DNA from: JANPBY01 sp963851405
GTDB taxonomy: Bacteria > Actinomycetota > Actinomycetes > DATJPE01
Reading direction: 5' to 3'
Assembly (NCBI GenBank): GCA_963851405.1
Contig: CAWKPB010000005.1
Coordinates: 62,001 to 126,000 of the forward strand
Length of the DNA: 64,000 bases
Shown here one piece after another: positions 44,457 through 53,728 of the stretch. Numbering within the stretch: the first letter of the stretch is position 1; each line of letters begins with the position of its first letter. The position numbers and the translations under genes are program-made. The notes beneath the pieces were generated by a model. It made no database searches, was not told the DNA's origin, and was given only the letters and a program-made list of their open reading frames with translations.

Positions 44457-47313
44457 GCTGGCTGACGGGCTTCGACCTGTCGCTGGCACGCCTCCTGCTC
44501 GGGTTGTTCACCGGCCTGATCTACGGCCTCCTAGCGGTGGGCCTGGTCCTGGTCTTCCGGGCCAGCCGCTTCATCAACTTCGCCCAAGGAGCGATCGGGG
44601 TATTCGGGGCTGCGATCCTCGGTGTCCTCGTCACGCAGTTCAACGTCCCCTACTGGCTGGCCTTCGCCGCGGCCCTGCTGGCCGGCGCGGGGATCTCCGC
44701 TTTGACCGAGATCGGCATCATCCGGCGGCTGTCCTCGGCACCGAAGGTTCTCGGCATGGTGGCGACCCTCGGGCTGAGTCAGTTCCTGTTGGTCTTTGCT
44801 TTGGTCATCAACAAGAACGCCTCCTCGGGCGCCACGTTCCCCAAGCCGCCCGGCTTTCCGCAGTACGAACTCGACTCCATCTTGGTGACTCCGCCGTACG
44901 TCGCCATGATTGCGCTGACCCCCTTTCTCTTGCTCGCCTTGTCGTTCTTCCTCAAGCGAACGCGCTACGGGCTCGCGATCCGCGCGGCGGCCGACAACCC
45001 AGATGCTGCCTCTCTGGCCGGGGTCACGGCGTCCCGGATGGTCACCCTGTCGTGGGCGATTGCTGGTGCCATCGCAGCCTTTTCTGCCGCCCTGGTCTGG
45101 CCGACCCAAGGGACCGTGTCGGTGGAGGCTCTAGGCCCGACACTTCTGCTGGCCGGCTTGGCGGGTGCCGTCGTTGGCCGGCTGCAGAGCCTCCCGATCG
45201 CGTTCTTCGCTTCGTTGGGCATCGGCGTTGTCGAGCAGGTCGTCCGGTCGAAGTACCCCACGGGTGGGCAGGCCGAACTCGTCCTGGCGATCATCGTGGT
45301 GTTGGCCCTGCTATTCCAGAAGCCACTGTCTCGAAGAGAAAAGGTCACTGGCGACTGGATCAAGTTGGCACCCGAGCCGATGCCCACCGCGTACCGCAAG
45401 CTGTTTCTCGTCCGTGCCTTCCCCTGGGTCCTTTGGGCCTTGGCTTTCGGCTATGCGGCCTACCTGGCGTTCGGGATCTCGAACACGACGGCATCAATCC
45501 TCACCGTCGTGGTCGGCGCCTCCATCATCGGCCTCTCGGTCGCGGTCGTCACCGGCCTCGCCGGTCAGCTTTCCCTCGGGCAGTACGCGTTTGCGGGAAT
45601 CGGTGCTGTCGCTTCGGTTGTGATTTCGCAGCGGACCGGATTCTTCGACGTGGGGCTGGTCGCTGCCGCGGTGGCTGGGGCGGTGGTCGCAGCCCTGCTC
45701 GGCATTCCTGGGCTCCGGCTGCGGGGTCTGGCCTTCGCGGTGACCACGCTGGCCTTCGCCCTGGTGACGTCCAGTTGGCTGCTCAAGCAGGAGTTCATGC
45801 TCGGCGACGGGCTGACCCCGGGCAAGCCGATCGTTGGCAACTGGGAGTTGTCGACGGCCAAGGGCTACTACCTGTTCTCTGTGGTGATCCTGGCGATCGC
45901 CTTGTTCCTCGCAGCCAATGTCCGCCGCTCGGGCCTAGGGCGCCTGGCGCGGGCCCTGCGCGACAACGAGGATGCGGCCCGCGCCTTCTCGGTGCGGACG
46001 TCTCGGCGGAAGCTGCAGATCTTCGCGGTGGCGGGGGCATTGGCGGGCATTGGCGGTGCGGTCGTTGGGCACTCACAGAGCTCGCTGACGACGAACGTCT
46101 TTCCCGCGGGAGCCAGCATCGATGTGGTGGCGCTCGCCGTCGTTGGAGGACTAGGAGTCCTCATCGGACCCATCCTTGGTGCGCTGTACATCGTCGGCCT
46201 GCCGCTGCTGGCTTCGCTGGACACCCTCGGCCGGGCCCTGGTTTCGCTGGGTTGGCTGGTGCTGGTCGTGGTGGCGCCCGGCGGGTTTGGGGGCTTCCTG
46301 ATTCGGCTACGCAACCGGATCTACGACGTGTTCGCCCGAATGTCTGGGGTGTCTCCGGCGGAAGCGCGAGCGGCTGACAGAGGGGGAGCGGCGGATCGTG
46401 CCATGCAGGGCGTCGACCTCACCCGCTTGGGCACGACCCGAGCCCCGAGTGGGGCTGCCGTGGCCCCACAGGGTGGCGCTGAAGGTGCGTTGGGCGTCCT
46501 GCCCGCGGGAACCGACGTTGTGTTGTCGGTACGGGGCCTTGCGCGGTCCTTCGGCGGCGTGCAGGCAGTTGCGGGGGTAGATCTCGACGTCGAGCGTGGT
46601 CAGATCCTGGGCATCATCGGGCCGAACGGCGCCGGCAAGACCACGCTGTTCGAGGTGATTGCCGGCTTCACCTCGCCGGACGAGGGTCGGGTGGTCTTCA
46701 ACGGCAAGAACGTGACCAAGCTCCCCCCGAGGTCCGCGCCCGGCACGGGCTGGTGCGCTCCTTCCAGAGCAGCGCGCTGTTCCCCACGTTGACCGTTCTT
46801 GAGACCGTCATGGTGGCCTGTGAACAATCCCGAGCTACGAACGCCGTGGTTTCCCTGACCGGGTGGTCGAGGCCGGATGGGAAGAAGGAGAAGCGAGCCA
46901 GAGAGCTCCTGGACGTCATGGGGCTCGCCGCGATCGCTCAGCGGCCGGTGGGTCAATTGTCGACCGGAACCAGACGGATGGTCGAGCTCACGTGCATGCT
47001 GGCCCTGGACCCGACCGTGCTCCTGCTCGATGAGCCGGCCGGCGGTTTGGCGCAGATCGAGGGGCAGGCGTTGGTTGAGTTGATCCGCGCGATCCGTCGG
47101 GATCTCGGTGCGACGATCGTGATCGTGGAACATGATCTGCCCTTGTTGTTCCAGGTCTCCGATCGGCTCGTGGCCATGGAGCTCGGCCGGGTCATCGCGG
47201 CGGGTTCGCCACAGGAGGTTCGCAACCACCCAGACGTGGTCCGGTCCTACCTGGGTGGGGACGTGACCGCCGTCGAGCGCTCGGGCCCGTTGGTTGTAGG
47301 CGCCGGCGTCTGA
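44453..47313 (+). CDS. LivH-LivM-LivG fusion of a HAAT-family ABC transporter, one apparent frameshift
   Basis: 953 residues if repaired. LivH permease spans about 1-290 (IYGLLAVGLVLVFRASRFINFAQGA). LivM permease spans about 325-620 (LSVAVVTGLAGQLSLGQYAFAGIGA, VVGGLGVLIGPILGA). LivG ATPase spans about 690-940 with IIGPNGAGKTTLFEVIAGF (Walker A), GQLSTGTRRMVEL (signature) and VLLLDEPAGGL (Walker B). The frame breaks after LivG Walker A at a run of six C (46723-46728). One missing C restores LPPEVRARHGLVRSFQSSALFPTL and the remaining 190 residues. A homopolymer error is likely. Start ATG 44453 overlaps the preceding stop. Confidence 0.9.
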
Positions 47314-47407
47314 ACTCGCTCCTGCGAGCAAGCGCGCGGGGCTCGATGCATGGAACGGCCCCCCGCGTCAGTCGTCTGGGGCGACGACGCAGGGGGCCGG
47401 CTCTAGG

Positions 47408-47425
47408 GCGACGCAAAGGCGTCGC
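47408..47425. terminator. Hairpin between convergent operons
   Basis: GCGACGC (47408-47414), loop AAAG, GCGTCGC (47419-47425). It lies between the transporter operon and the convergent eight-gene operon and could terminate both. The surrounding 126 bases are rich in other GC stems. Confidence 0.55.
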
Positions 47426-47439
47426 TCGGTGGGTCGGGC

Positions 47440-48186
47440 TCAGAACTCCTCGAAGAGCCGTCCCTCGCCGTAGATGCGGTCGTTGATGCCGTTCTCGCGC
47501 AACGCGAACCACCAGGTGGCGGCGTTGATGGCGACGACCGGCTTGTGCAACCAGCGCTCGGCTTCGGCCGCGAGGCGGACCATGGACAGGTTGGTACCGC
47601 ACTGCACGATCGCTTGTGGGTCGGTCTCGTTGACTTCGATGATCGCGTCGCGCAGCTCGTTCTCGGTGACGTGCGCGATCGAAACGGCGGTGGGGCACTT
47701 CAGGCCCTTGACCATCGTCACGTCGAAGCCCATCTCCTCGAAGAAGCACTGGACCTGCTGGTCACCGTTGGTCTGGTAGGGCGTGATGCACGCGATGCGC
47801 TTGGCTCCGAACAGGTTCAAGGCCTTCTCGCACGCCTCGGCGCCAGTGGCGACGCCCAGCCCGCCGGACCGCTCGCTCACGCGAGCCTTGAACTGACGGT
47901 TGCCCTCGATGCCGCCCCAGAAGGTTTCGGCTGACATCCCCATGACCATGTAGTCGATCTCGGCGGTGCACACGCGGTCAATGGCGCTGTCGATCTCCTC
48001 ATCAAGCTGGACGCGGAGCTTGTCCATCTGCTCTTCGGAAGAGAGGTCTTGGTCTCTGATGTGGATGCGAGCGAACAGCGGAGTGACTCCGGGTACGCCC
48101 ATCCGATTGAAATCGGCTTCGACAATGCTGTTGGTGCTCGGTGCGAGGACGCCAAACTTGTTGCGCCACGCCAGCTGATCGGTCAC
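47440..48186 (-). CDS. Asp/Glu racemase-superfamily enzyme (maleate isomerase/arylmalonate decarboxylase-like), Cys form
   Basis: 248 residues. FGVLAPSTNSIVE at the N-terminus, GMSAETFWGG (Ser 85 at the first catalytic position) and IVQCGTNL (Cys 196 at the second) match the maleate isomerase/arylmalonate decarboxylase branch. Maleate isomerases carry two Cys; arylmalonate decarboxylases keep only the second, as here. A decarboxylase or an atypical isomerase is therefore possible. It is the last gene of the eight-gene operon and is coupled to the membrane-protein gene by GTGA. A paralogue at 62115 has the same GMSAETFWGG block. Confidence 0.85.
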   Translation of the reverse strand: MTDQLAWRNKFGVLAPSTNSIVEADFNRMGVPGVTPLFARIHIRDQDLSSEEQMDKLRVQLDEEIDSAIDRVCTAEIDYMVMGMSAETFWGGIEGNRQFKARVSERSGGLGVATGAEACEKALNLFGAKRIACITPYQTNGDQQVQCFFEEMGFDVTMVKGLKCPTAVSIAHVTENELRDAIIEVNETDPQAIVQCGTNLSMVRLAAEAERWLHKPVVAINAATWWFALRENGINDRIYGEGRLFEEF

Positions 48187-48863
48187 GACAGTGCCTCCAT
48201 GGTGCGATTCGGGACGGTGGTGGTGTCGGTGGCGCTAGACCTCAGCAGCCGCCACGCGGCGTAGGCAAAGGCCGCCTGCGCCACGGTGTTCGTGAGTTGC
48301 TCGCCCCATTGCAGGGAAAGCGGCTGGTCCGGCTGTGCGGCCAGTGGTGGAAGGACGAGGGTGGCTACGGCGTAGAACGCGAACAGCCCGATCGTCAGCC
48401 GATCTTCGTGGCGTTGAGCGAGTCGGATGCCGTACGCAGCGACTGCGAGGGCGCCGAGCGCCGCCACTGCCAGGAGTGGCTTGGTGTTGCGAGCAACCAC
48501 AGCGCCCCCAAGGCCCAGCCCGAAGACGATGGCGAAGGACCACCAGGCCACGGGCCGGCCGCGGAGCAGGGACAACAGGGACCACGCCAAGACCATGAAA
48601 CCCGCCCCGAGCAGCGGGAACAACGACTGTTCCAGGAGGGGGATCTCCGCGCACGGCCCGGCGACAAGCAACTTCCAGCTGGCCTTGCTCAACCCGCCGA
48701 GAACGATAAGACCAGCCCCTACGCGCGCCGCGCTTCCGACGCGCGGAAGGCTGCGATGCACGAGGTCGGCCAGGGTGAACGTGCCGATGCCGGCCAGGAT
48801 CACGGGGACGAAATCCTCGGCGGCTAGCCAGAGGTCGTACTCCGCGCAGACATCGATGGCCAT
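48183..48863 (-). CDS. Membrane protein of unknown function in the chlorophyll-like operon
   Basis: 226 residues with about six or seven hydrophobic helices (FVPVILAGIGTFTLADLV, VGAGLIVLGGLSKASWKLLV, LFPLLGAGFMVLAWSLLSLL, WWSFAIVFGLGLGGAVVA and others). Acidic or aromatic residues sit near the N-terminus (CAEYDLWLAAEDF). No transporter signature is recognised. It begins four bases after the SDR stop and overlaps the racemase-family gene, so it belongs firmly to the operon. A substrate or product permease or a membrane anchor is possible but unsupported. Confidence 0.7.
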   Translation of the reverse strand: MAIDVCAEYDLWLAAEDFVPVILAGIGTFTLADLVHRSLPRVGSAARVGAGLIVLGGLSKASWKLLVAGPCAEIPLLEQSLFPLLGAGFMVLAWSLLSLLRGRPVAWWSFAIVFGLGLGGAVVARNTKPLLAVAALGALAVAAYGIRLAQRHEDRLTIGLFAFYAVATLVLPPLAAQPDQPLSLQWGEQLTNTVAQAAFAYAAWRLLRSSATDTTTVPNRTMEALS

Positions 48864-48867
48864 GGGT

Positions 48868-49707
48868 TCAGTTCACCGCCCCCGGCGCACTGTCGTCCGC
48901 CCACAGGTCACGCTTGGCGACGGGCGCCTTCATGAACCGACCGAAGGCCTTCGGCTTGGTGAGCCACGCCACGCGGGCGCCGTTGCTGCGCTTGGTCAAG
49001 ACCCCCTCGGCCAGGAACGGGGTCACGGTCTCGACCCGGTCGCCCAGGATGTTGAAGATCTTCTTCGCCTTCTCAAAGGCTTCAGGTTGCCCCGCGTAGT
49101 CATCCTCGAGCAGGTCGGTGAGCACGATCCCCGGCGACAGGAATCCGACGGTGACCGTCTTGCCTTTCTGTTCTTTGACCAGCGACTCCGTCAGGTACGT
49201 GACGGCCCGCTTGGAGGCCCCGTACACGGCCATCCCGTCGGCCTTTTGGCCACCGGAACCGAAGCCCTCCATGTTCCACACGTGACCGCGCCCTTGCCGA
49301 GCCATGCCCTGGAAGGCGATCGCCGTCCCGTTGATGACTCCGTCTAGGTTGGTCCCGAGCACGGTGTCGACGCTGGAGGCCGGGACCTCGGCGAAGGGCC
49401 GACGCGGGGCAGAGGTGCCCGCGTTGTTGACCCACACATCCACCTGGCCGAAACGCTCGATCGTCGCGTCCCACAGCGCCTGCAGGTCAGCGCGCCGGGT
49501 GACGTCCGCCGGGATGCCTAGGACCTGCTCGGCACGACCGCCCTCCGACAGCTGCTCGACGGCCTTGTCCACAGCAGCTTGGGTACGCCCGCAGATGGCC
49601 ACTCGCGCGCCGCGCTTGAGGAGCTCGCCCGCCAGCCCGAGCCCGATTCCACGGGTGCCGCCAGTGATGACGACGACGTCGCCGTGTGGACCGCCCGGTG
49701 TACTCAT
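48868..49707 (-). CDS. SDR resembling chlorophyll b reductase (NYC1/NOL-like)
   Basis: 279 residues. The NAD(P)-binding TGGTRGIGLGLA and NNAG are classical. The catalytic region reads HVWNMEGFGSGG followed by AVYGASK. Plant NYC1/NOL chlorophyll b reductases have an almost identical HIFNMDGAGSGG block, then AVYGSTK, an SPGMVLTELL stretch (here SPGIVLTDLL) and an FNI...ETV segment (here FNILGDRVETV). This is much closer than to generic SDRs. In plants the enzyme reduces the 7-formyl group of chlorophyll b. The start ATG 49707 overlaps the upstream stop. In this operon it probably acts on the same tetrapyrrole-like substrate; the exact carbonyl is unknown. Confidence 0.82.
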   Translation of the reverse strand: MSTPGGPHGDVVVITGGTRGIGLGLAGELLKRGARVAICGRTQAAVDKAVEQLSEGGRAEQVLGIPADVTRRADLQALWDATIERFGQVDVWVNNAGTSAPRRPFAEVPASSVDTVLGTNLDGVINGTAIAFQGMARQGRGHVWNMEGFGSGGQKADGMAVYGASKRAVTYLTESLVKEQKGKTVTVGFLSPGIVLTDLLEDDYAGQPEAFEKAKKIFNILGDRVETVTPFLAEGVLTKRSNGARVAWLTKPKAFGRFMKAPVAKRDLWADDSAPGAVN

Positions 49708-50667
49708 TCGGCGGCCGCCCAATCGAGCTGGCCATGCAGCACATAGGTCAACTGGTCACCCTTGAAGGCCTCCCAGTTGACGCTCATCGTCAGCGCGTCG
49801 TCGAGGAGGAATTCGCGGCCCTTGATCTTCCAGACATCGCCGCCGGTGAAGTGCTGGCTGGTGAACAGCGCCCGACCGTATCCGCGGGCATTGCCCCGCA
49901 GGTCCGGCCCGTCAAACGTGGTGTTGGCGCCGTTGCGGGTCCGCTCGAAGGAGTAGGAGCGAGGCGAAACCCCATCCCAGGTGACGTCGTGCCGCGCCCG
50001 AGTGAGCGAGAGCGGCTCGTGCGCGATCGTCACGTGGTTGGCCCCGATCCGCGATTGGTCAGCGGCGTGCACCTCCACGTTCCCGCTCCAAGTACCGCGG
50101 GTCTTGGTCGGCAACACCTGCGGGCGGGATCCGATCGAGGTTTCCAGGTCGATCCACTCGGCGATCTCGGTTTGCGCCTCGGGCGTCGTGGAGTCGAAGT
50201 ACCGCTTGTAGACGCCGTTGAAGACCGCACACACCGCCCAGCCGTCGTGCAACACCGAGGAGTAGACCTGGGTGTTGCCGTCCGGAAGCACGTGGTTCCA
50301 CGTCCGAAGGTCCGCCTGCCAACCGGGGGAGTAGTAGTGGGCGTCCACGAAGAAGCCGTACGGCTGACCGGTGCCGTAGAAGTCGGGTCCCATGTAGACG
50401 CCGGTTCTCGTCGGAGTCGATGACACCGAAATCGAATTGAGCTCCGAGCTCGAGTCGATTCCTGAGCTCGCCCGTAGCGTCGAGGCGGGTGTTCATCCAG
50501 TAGCGGGTCTCGCCGTTCTCGAACACGCTCGCTCGAGTCACGTTCTCGTACCCGACATGGTTGCCCGCGGGGTCGAACAGGCTGGGGCGACCATGCCACT
50601 CACCCTCGATGCGCTGCTGCCACTCGCTGGGTTTTTCAGTCGCGCCGGACGCGTCGGTGTCGCTCAT
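49704..50667 (-). CDS. Orphan beta-rich protein in the chlorophyll-like operon, one apparent frameshift
   Basis: About 320 residues after repair. The first part (EWQQRIEGEWHGRPSLFDPAG, then SVFENGETRYWMNTRL and LGAQFDFGVIDSDE) and the second part (TGVYMGPDFYGTGQPYGFFV, WAVCAVFNGVYKR, FTGGDVWKIKGREFLLDD) lie in frames differing by one base. One extra A in the pair at 50405-50406 accounts for this. The alternating aromatic/polar pattern suggests a beta-barrel or calycin-like fold, possibly binding a hydrophobic ligand. I recognise no family and it does not resemble plant Mg-dechelatase. Start ATG 50667; ends with an ATGA overlap to the SDR. Confidence 0.72.
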
Positions 50668-50680
50668 CGGGTCGCTCGTT

Positions 50681-51421
50681 TCACTTGGTGCGGATCTCGT
50701 TGGTGAGCAACTCCACGCGGAGCTCCTCGGACTGGTCCCCGATGAGCTGGCGAATCTGGTTCCAGACCGGGTCCACCTCGATGCTGAACAGATTGGCCCG
50801 GTTCTTGCGGTCGCGGTCCGCCAGGTCGGTGTCGGACAACGACTCGACGACCTCGGTCGCCAACCCCTTCTCCAACAGGGAGAACCAGTGGTCCTGGTAG
50901 GCCTGTACCGATTCTTCGATCGCCCGGAAGGCATCTTCATCCGCGCGGTAGGCGCACATCCACGGCGACATCATCGAGAATTGGCGCGGTCCGATGCTCG
51001 CCTTCGACAAACCCTCAAGGGCGATCGTGCGCTCGTAGACCTCGGTGATCGGCTCGTAGACATGATCGATGTACGCCAGGTGGGTGGCGAGGTCCACGCG
51101 CTGGATCAGATCCAGGTGGAACGCGTAGGTCCCCTGCCCGGCCACGGAGTCCAAGGTGAAGTGCGGGATCGCAGTGTCGGCCGGCCCGAACGCGAACACC
51201 ATGTGGCTGTCCAGGCCGATGGCTTCGACCGTGAGTCCCACGTAGACCATCTTGGCCACCCGGTCGCCGGTCCAGATCCGCATGTTTCCCACTGGGGCGG
51301 GACTCATGGGTGAAACCAACGTCAGGTAGTCGCCGTCGTCGGCTGAGTGGATCTCGCGCAGACCTTCACGCTCGACGATCCGTTCGAAAGTCTGCTGACA
51401 AAGGTCGCCGGGCAGGCTCAT
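50681..51421 (-). CDS. Bilin-reductase-like protein (distant FDBR/RCCR relative)
   Basis: 246 residues. AIPHFTLDSVAGQGTYAFHLDLIQRVD followed by HVYEPITEVYERTIAL, and then MMSPWMCAYRADEDAFRAIEESVQAYQDHW, follow the order of conserved elements in the ferredoxin-dependent bilin reductase/RCCR fold: a HF-containing strand, an (L/I)DL segment, an SPW/SPT strand, then a long helix with a terminal W. Similarity is weak and is my inference from pattern order. Enzymes of this fold reduce linear tetrapyrroles using ferredoxin. Start ATG 51421 has GAGGAG upstream and overlaps the Rieske gene stop. Confidence 0.6.
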   Translation of the reverse strand: MSLPGDLCQQTFERIVEREGLREIHSADDGDYLTLVSPMSPAPVGNMRIWTGDRVAKMVYVGLTVEAIGLDSHMVFAFGPADTAIPHFTLDSVAGQGTYAFHLDLIQRVDLATHLAYIDHVYEPITEVYERTIALEGLSKASIGPRQFSMMSPWMCAYRADEDAFRAIEESVQAYQDHWFSLLEKGLATEVVESLSDTDLADRDRKNRANLFSIEVDPVWNQIRQLIGDQSEELRVELLTNEIRTK

Positions 51422-52686
51422 GCGGTGGACTCCTCGGAATCTGTGGGAAGAGCGATGTCGTCGGCGTCCTTGGCCCGCTCGGCCTCGGACTGAACCACGG
51501 CGGAGTCGGCATCGATCGAGGCATCGGCCAGTCGGCCGATCTGCTCACCGCTTCGCGTGATCTCCCTCGACTGCACTTCCTTGAACACCCACGCGCGGTT
51601 CAACTCGGGGTTCTCGCGTCGGGCGGGTGACGGGATGACCGTGGCCGTCGTTCGAGGACCGTCGCCAACGATGGTGTTGGACTCGATCCCCCAACCCATC
51701 TCGATGAGTTGCTGGCGACGCCTTCGGTACGCGACGGCTACACCGTCACTCTTGAGCTGCAGCTCGGCGGACAAGTCGAAGGGCAGCAATTCCGGGCGCA
51801 CGGTGTCGACGATGCGCTTGTCCTGGTCGAAGATCCGAATCGTGCGTCGGATCGCATCCTTGTCCGCCCAGGCGCCCTTGAAGAACGTCCGAAGGGCGAC
51901 CCACTTGACCAACGTCGTGTTTTCGTCGATCGGGATGTTGGTGTCGTAGATGACGATCTGGCCGAAGGCCAAGTTGACCTCAAGACGGATCAGGTTGGGC
52001 AGCATCCAGCCGGTGCGGGTGCGCACGCCCGGGCGCTTGGTGAGGTCCTTCGTCTTGTCGGCGGTCAGGAACCTGTTTCGGCCCTTGGGTGCCGGTGGGT
52101 GCAAGGTGACTTCGGCGAAGCAGGACCAGTCGTCTTCTTCCAGAACGTGGTCGGGGACCTCCGCCTTTTCGGGGTTACCGAAGGCGCCCCCGTGCACGAA
52201 CGGCGCGTGTGCGATGTCCGTGCCGTTTTCCATGATGCGCTCATAGCTGGAGTGCCACAGGTATTCGCCCGTAACCGCGCGGTACTTGTCGGTCTGCTCG
52301 AATTCGGGCCACACTGGGATCGGCGGGCGCTCCTCTTCGGGCAGGTCACCAAGGAACACCCACAAGAAGCCGTAGCGCTCGATCGTGGGGTAGCTGTCGA
52401 CCCGGGCCTTCTTCGGGATGCTGCGCTCCGGGGGGTTCGCGGGGATCTTCGACACCGCACCGTTGGGCTCGTACTCCCAGCCGTGGTAGGGGCAAACGAG
52501 GCAATCGCCCTTCAGCTCACCCTTGGACAGCGCGGCACCACGGTGGACGCACAGGTCCGACAGGCAGGCGACCGACCCGTCGGACTTCCGATAGACCACC
52601 AATTGCTGGCCGAGACAGATGATCTTCTTCGGCTTGGTGGTGACGTCCTTGCTGAACTCCACGGCGTACCAGAAATTCTTGAACAC
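51418..52686 (-). CDS. Rieske non-haem iron oxygenase (PaO/VanA type)
   Basis: 422 residues. The Rieske [2Fe-2S] ligands are Cys46-x-His48 and Cys65-x2-His68 (CVHRG, CPYHGWEY). The mononuclear iron site begins ENGTDIAHAPFVH with Asp157, His160 and His165. This is the single-component-type oxygenase architecture of vanillate demethylase and of pheophorbide a oxygenase, which opens the chlorin ring in plant chlorophyll breakdown. It lacks the C-terminal membrane helix and CxxC of plant PaO. No reductase gene is adjacent, so electrons must come from a ferredoxin system elsewhere. Start GTG 52686 has GGGAGG upstream. Assignment to ring opening rests on the operon context. Confidence 0.88.
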   Translation of the reverse strand: MFKNFWYAVEFSKDVTTKPKKIICLGQQLVVYRKSDGSVACLSDLCVHRGAALSKGELKGDCLVCPYHGWEYEPNGAVSKIPANPPERSIPKKARVDSYPTIERYGFLWVFLGDLPEEERPPIPVWPEFEQTDKYRAVTGEYLWHSSYERIMENGTDIAHAPFVHGGAFGNPEKAEVPDHVLEEDDWSCFAEVTLHPPAPKGRNRFLTADKTKDLTKRPGVRTRTGWMLPNLIRLEVNLAFGQIVIYDTNIPIDENTTLVKWVALRTFFKGAWADKDAIRRTIRIFDQDKRIVDTVRPELLPFDLSAELQLKSDGVAVAYRRRRQQLIEMGWGIESNTIVGDGPRTTATVIPSPARRENPELNRAWVFKEVQSREITRSGEQIGRLADASIDADSAVVQSEAERAKDADDIALPTDSEESTA

Positions 52687-52711
52687 GGTGCTGAACCTCC
52701 CAGATGGTCCA

Positions 52712-53728
52712 TCAGCGCCGGCGTGCGGCGGAGACCGCGGCCGGCTGGTGGATGAGCAAATCCTCGAGCCCCTGCAACGCGGCGGGTACGTCGCGCAGAT
52801 AGGCCTCGAGGAAGTCGATGATGATCGGGGCGAGCGCTTCGCGCGACTCAGCCGGATCGGTGGTGGGCGCGGTATCGAGGAACGCGCGCGCTGACGTGGG
52901 GTCGATGATCTCGACCGGGGTGAAGTGGTTCGCGCCCTTCAGTTGGACCAGCCAAGCATCCCCGCTCGAGCGGTCCAACCCCTCGTCGAAGGTGCGCTCG
53001 ACGGGATCGCGTCGGTCGGGGCTGGTTTCCTCGCCGTAGCGAGAGGCGCTGGCCGCGACGACACCGTCGTCGGAGCCGTACGCCATGAGCAGCGGGACCT
53101 CACACAGAACCGACGGGATCGACGCAGTCGGCCAGCCGAGCGTGGTCGAGATGCCGCCGTGCGCGCCGAAGGTGAGCGCGGCGCGCACTTCGGGAAACCA
53201 ATCCGGTCGGGCACTTTGCAGCGCGATCGTGCCCCCGGCGGAGTGTCCGATCAGAGCCACTCGATCTAGGTCCAGCAGGCCTCGGAGGACGCCGCCCTCG
53301 GCGGCGTTTAGCTCAGCCACAGCCGCGAGGATCGGGCGAATCGCGGTCGCGCTTGGGCGAGTGCCGTAGGACTCGGGGCGCACTGCATCCAGGTCGATCC
53401 CGGGCGTGAGGCCAGCCTGTCCTGGAAAGATCTCCCCCACCCAGTCGTAGGTGACGGCGGCGTATCCGGCCCGAGCCAAAGTGACGGCGAGCCAGCGGTA
53501 GGAGTCCTGACCGACGTTCACTCCGGGAAGGATGAGTGCGAGCGGGTACGGCGCGCGGTCGCGGGCGGCGGTCAGTTGACCGGTCATCCGCTCCTCGTGC
53601 GACCCCGTCGGCGCTGCCGGGTAGTGAACCTTGACGTGGATGGTGTCGAGCGGGGCCACGGCACCATCGACCCGCGCCGCGCACCACAGGGCGCGTACGT
53701 CGGTCGGAGCCTCGGCCCAAGGGTTCAC
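52712..53728 (-). CDS. Alpha/beta hydrolase, chlorophyllase-like
   Basis: 338 residues. The chlorophyllase/dienelactone-hydrolase layout is seen: YPLALILPGVNVGQDSYRWLAVTLARAGY, then RVALIGHSAGGTIAL with nucleophile Ser 153 (plant chlorophyllases have GHSRGG). The Asp region is VPLLMAYGSDDGVV and the His is in LKGANHFTP, followed by a C-terminal IIIDFLEAYLRD helix as in chlorophyllases. It would hydrolyse an ester such as a phytyl or methyl ester. Start GTG 53728 overlaps the RCCR-like gene stop (GTGA). It belongs to the eight-gene operon; specificity is inferred from neighbours. Confidence 0.82.
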   Translation of the reverse strand: MNPWAEAPTDVRALWCAARVDGAVAPLDTIHVKVHYPAAPTGSHEERMTGQLTAARDRAPYPLALILPGVNVGQDSYRWLAVTLARAGYAAVTYDWVGEIFPGQAGLTPGIDLDAVRPESYGTRPSATAIRPILAAVAELNAAEGGVLRGLLDLDRVALIGHSAGGTIALQSARPDWFPEVRAALTFGAHGGISTTLGWPTASIPSVLCEVPLLMAYGSDDGVVAASASRYGEETSPDRRDPVERTFDEGLDRSSGDAWLVQLKGANHFTPVEIIDPTSARAFLDTAPTTDPAESREALAPIIIDFLEAYLRDVPAALQGLEDLLIHQPAAVSAARRR

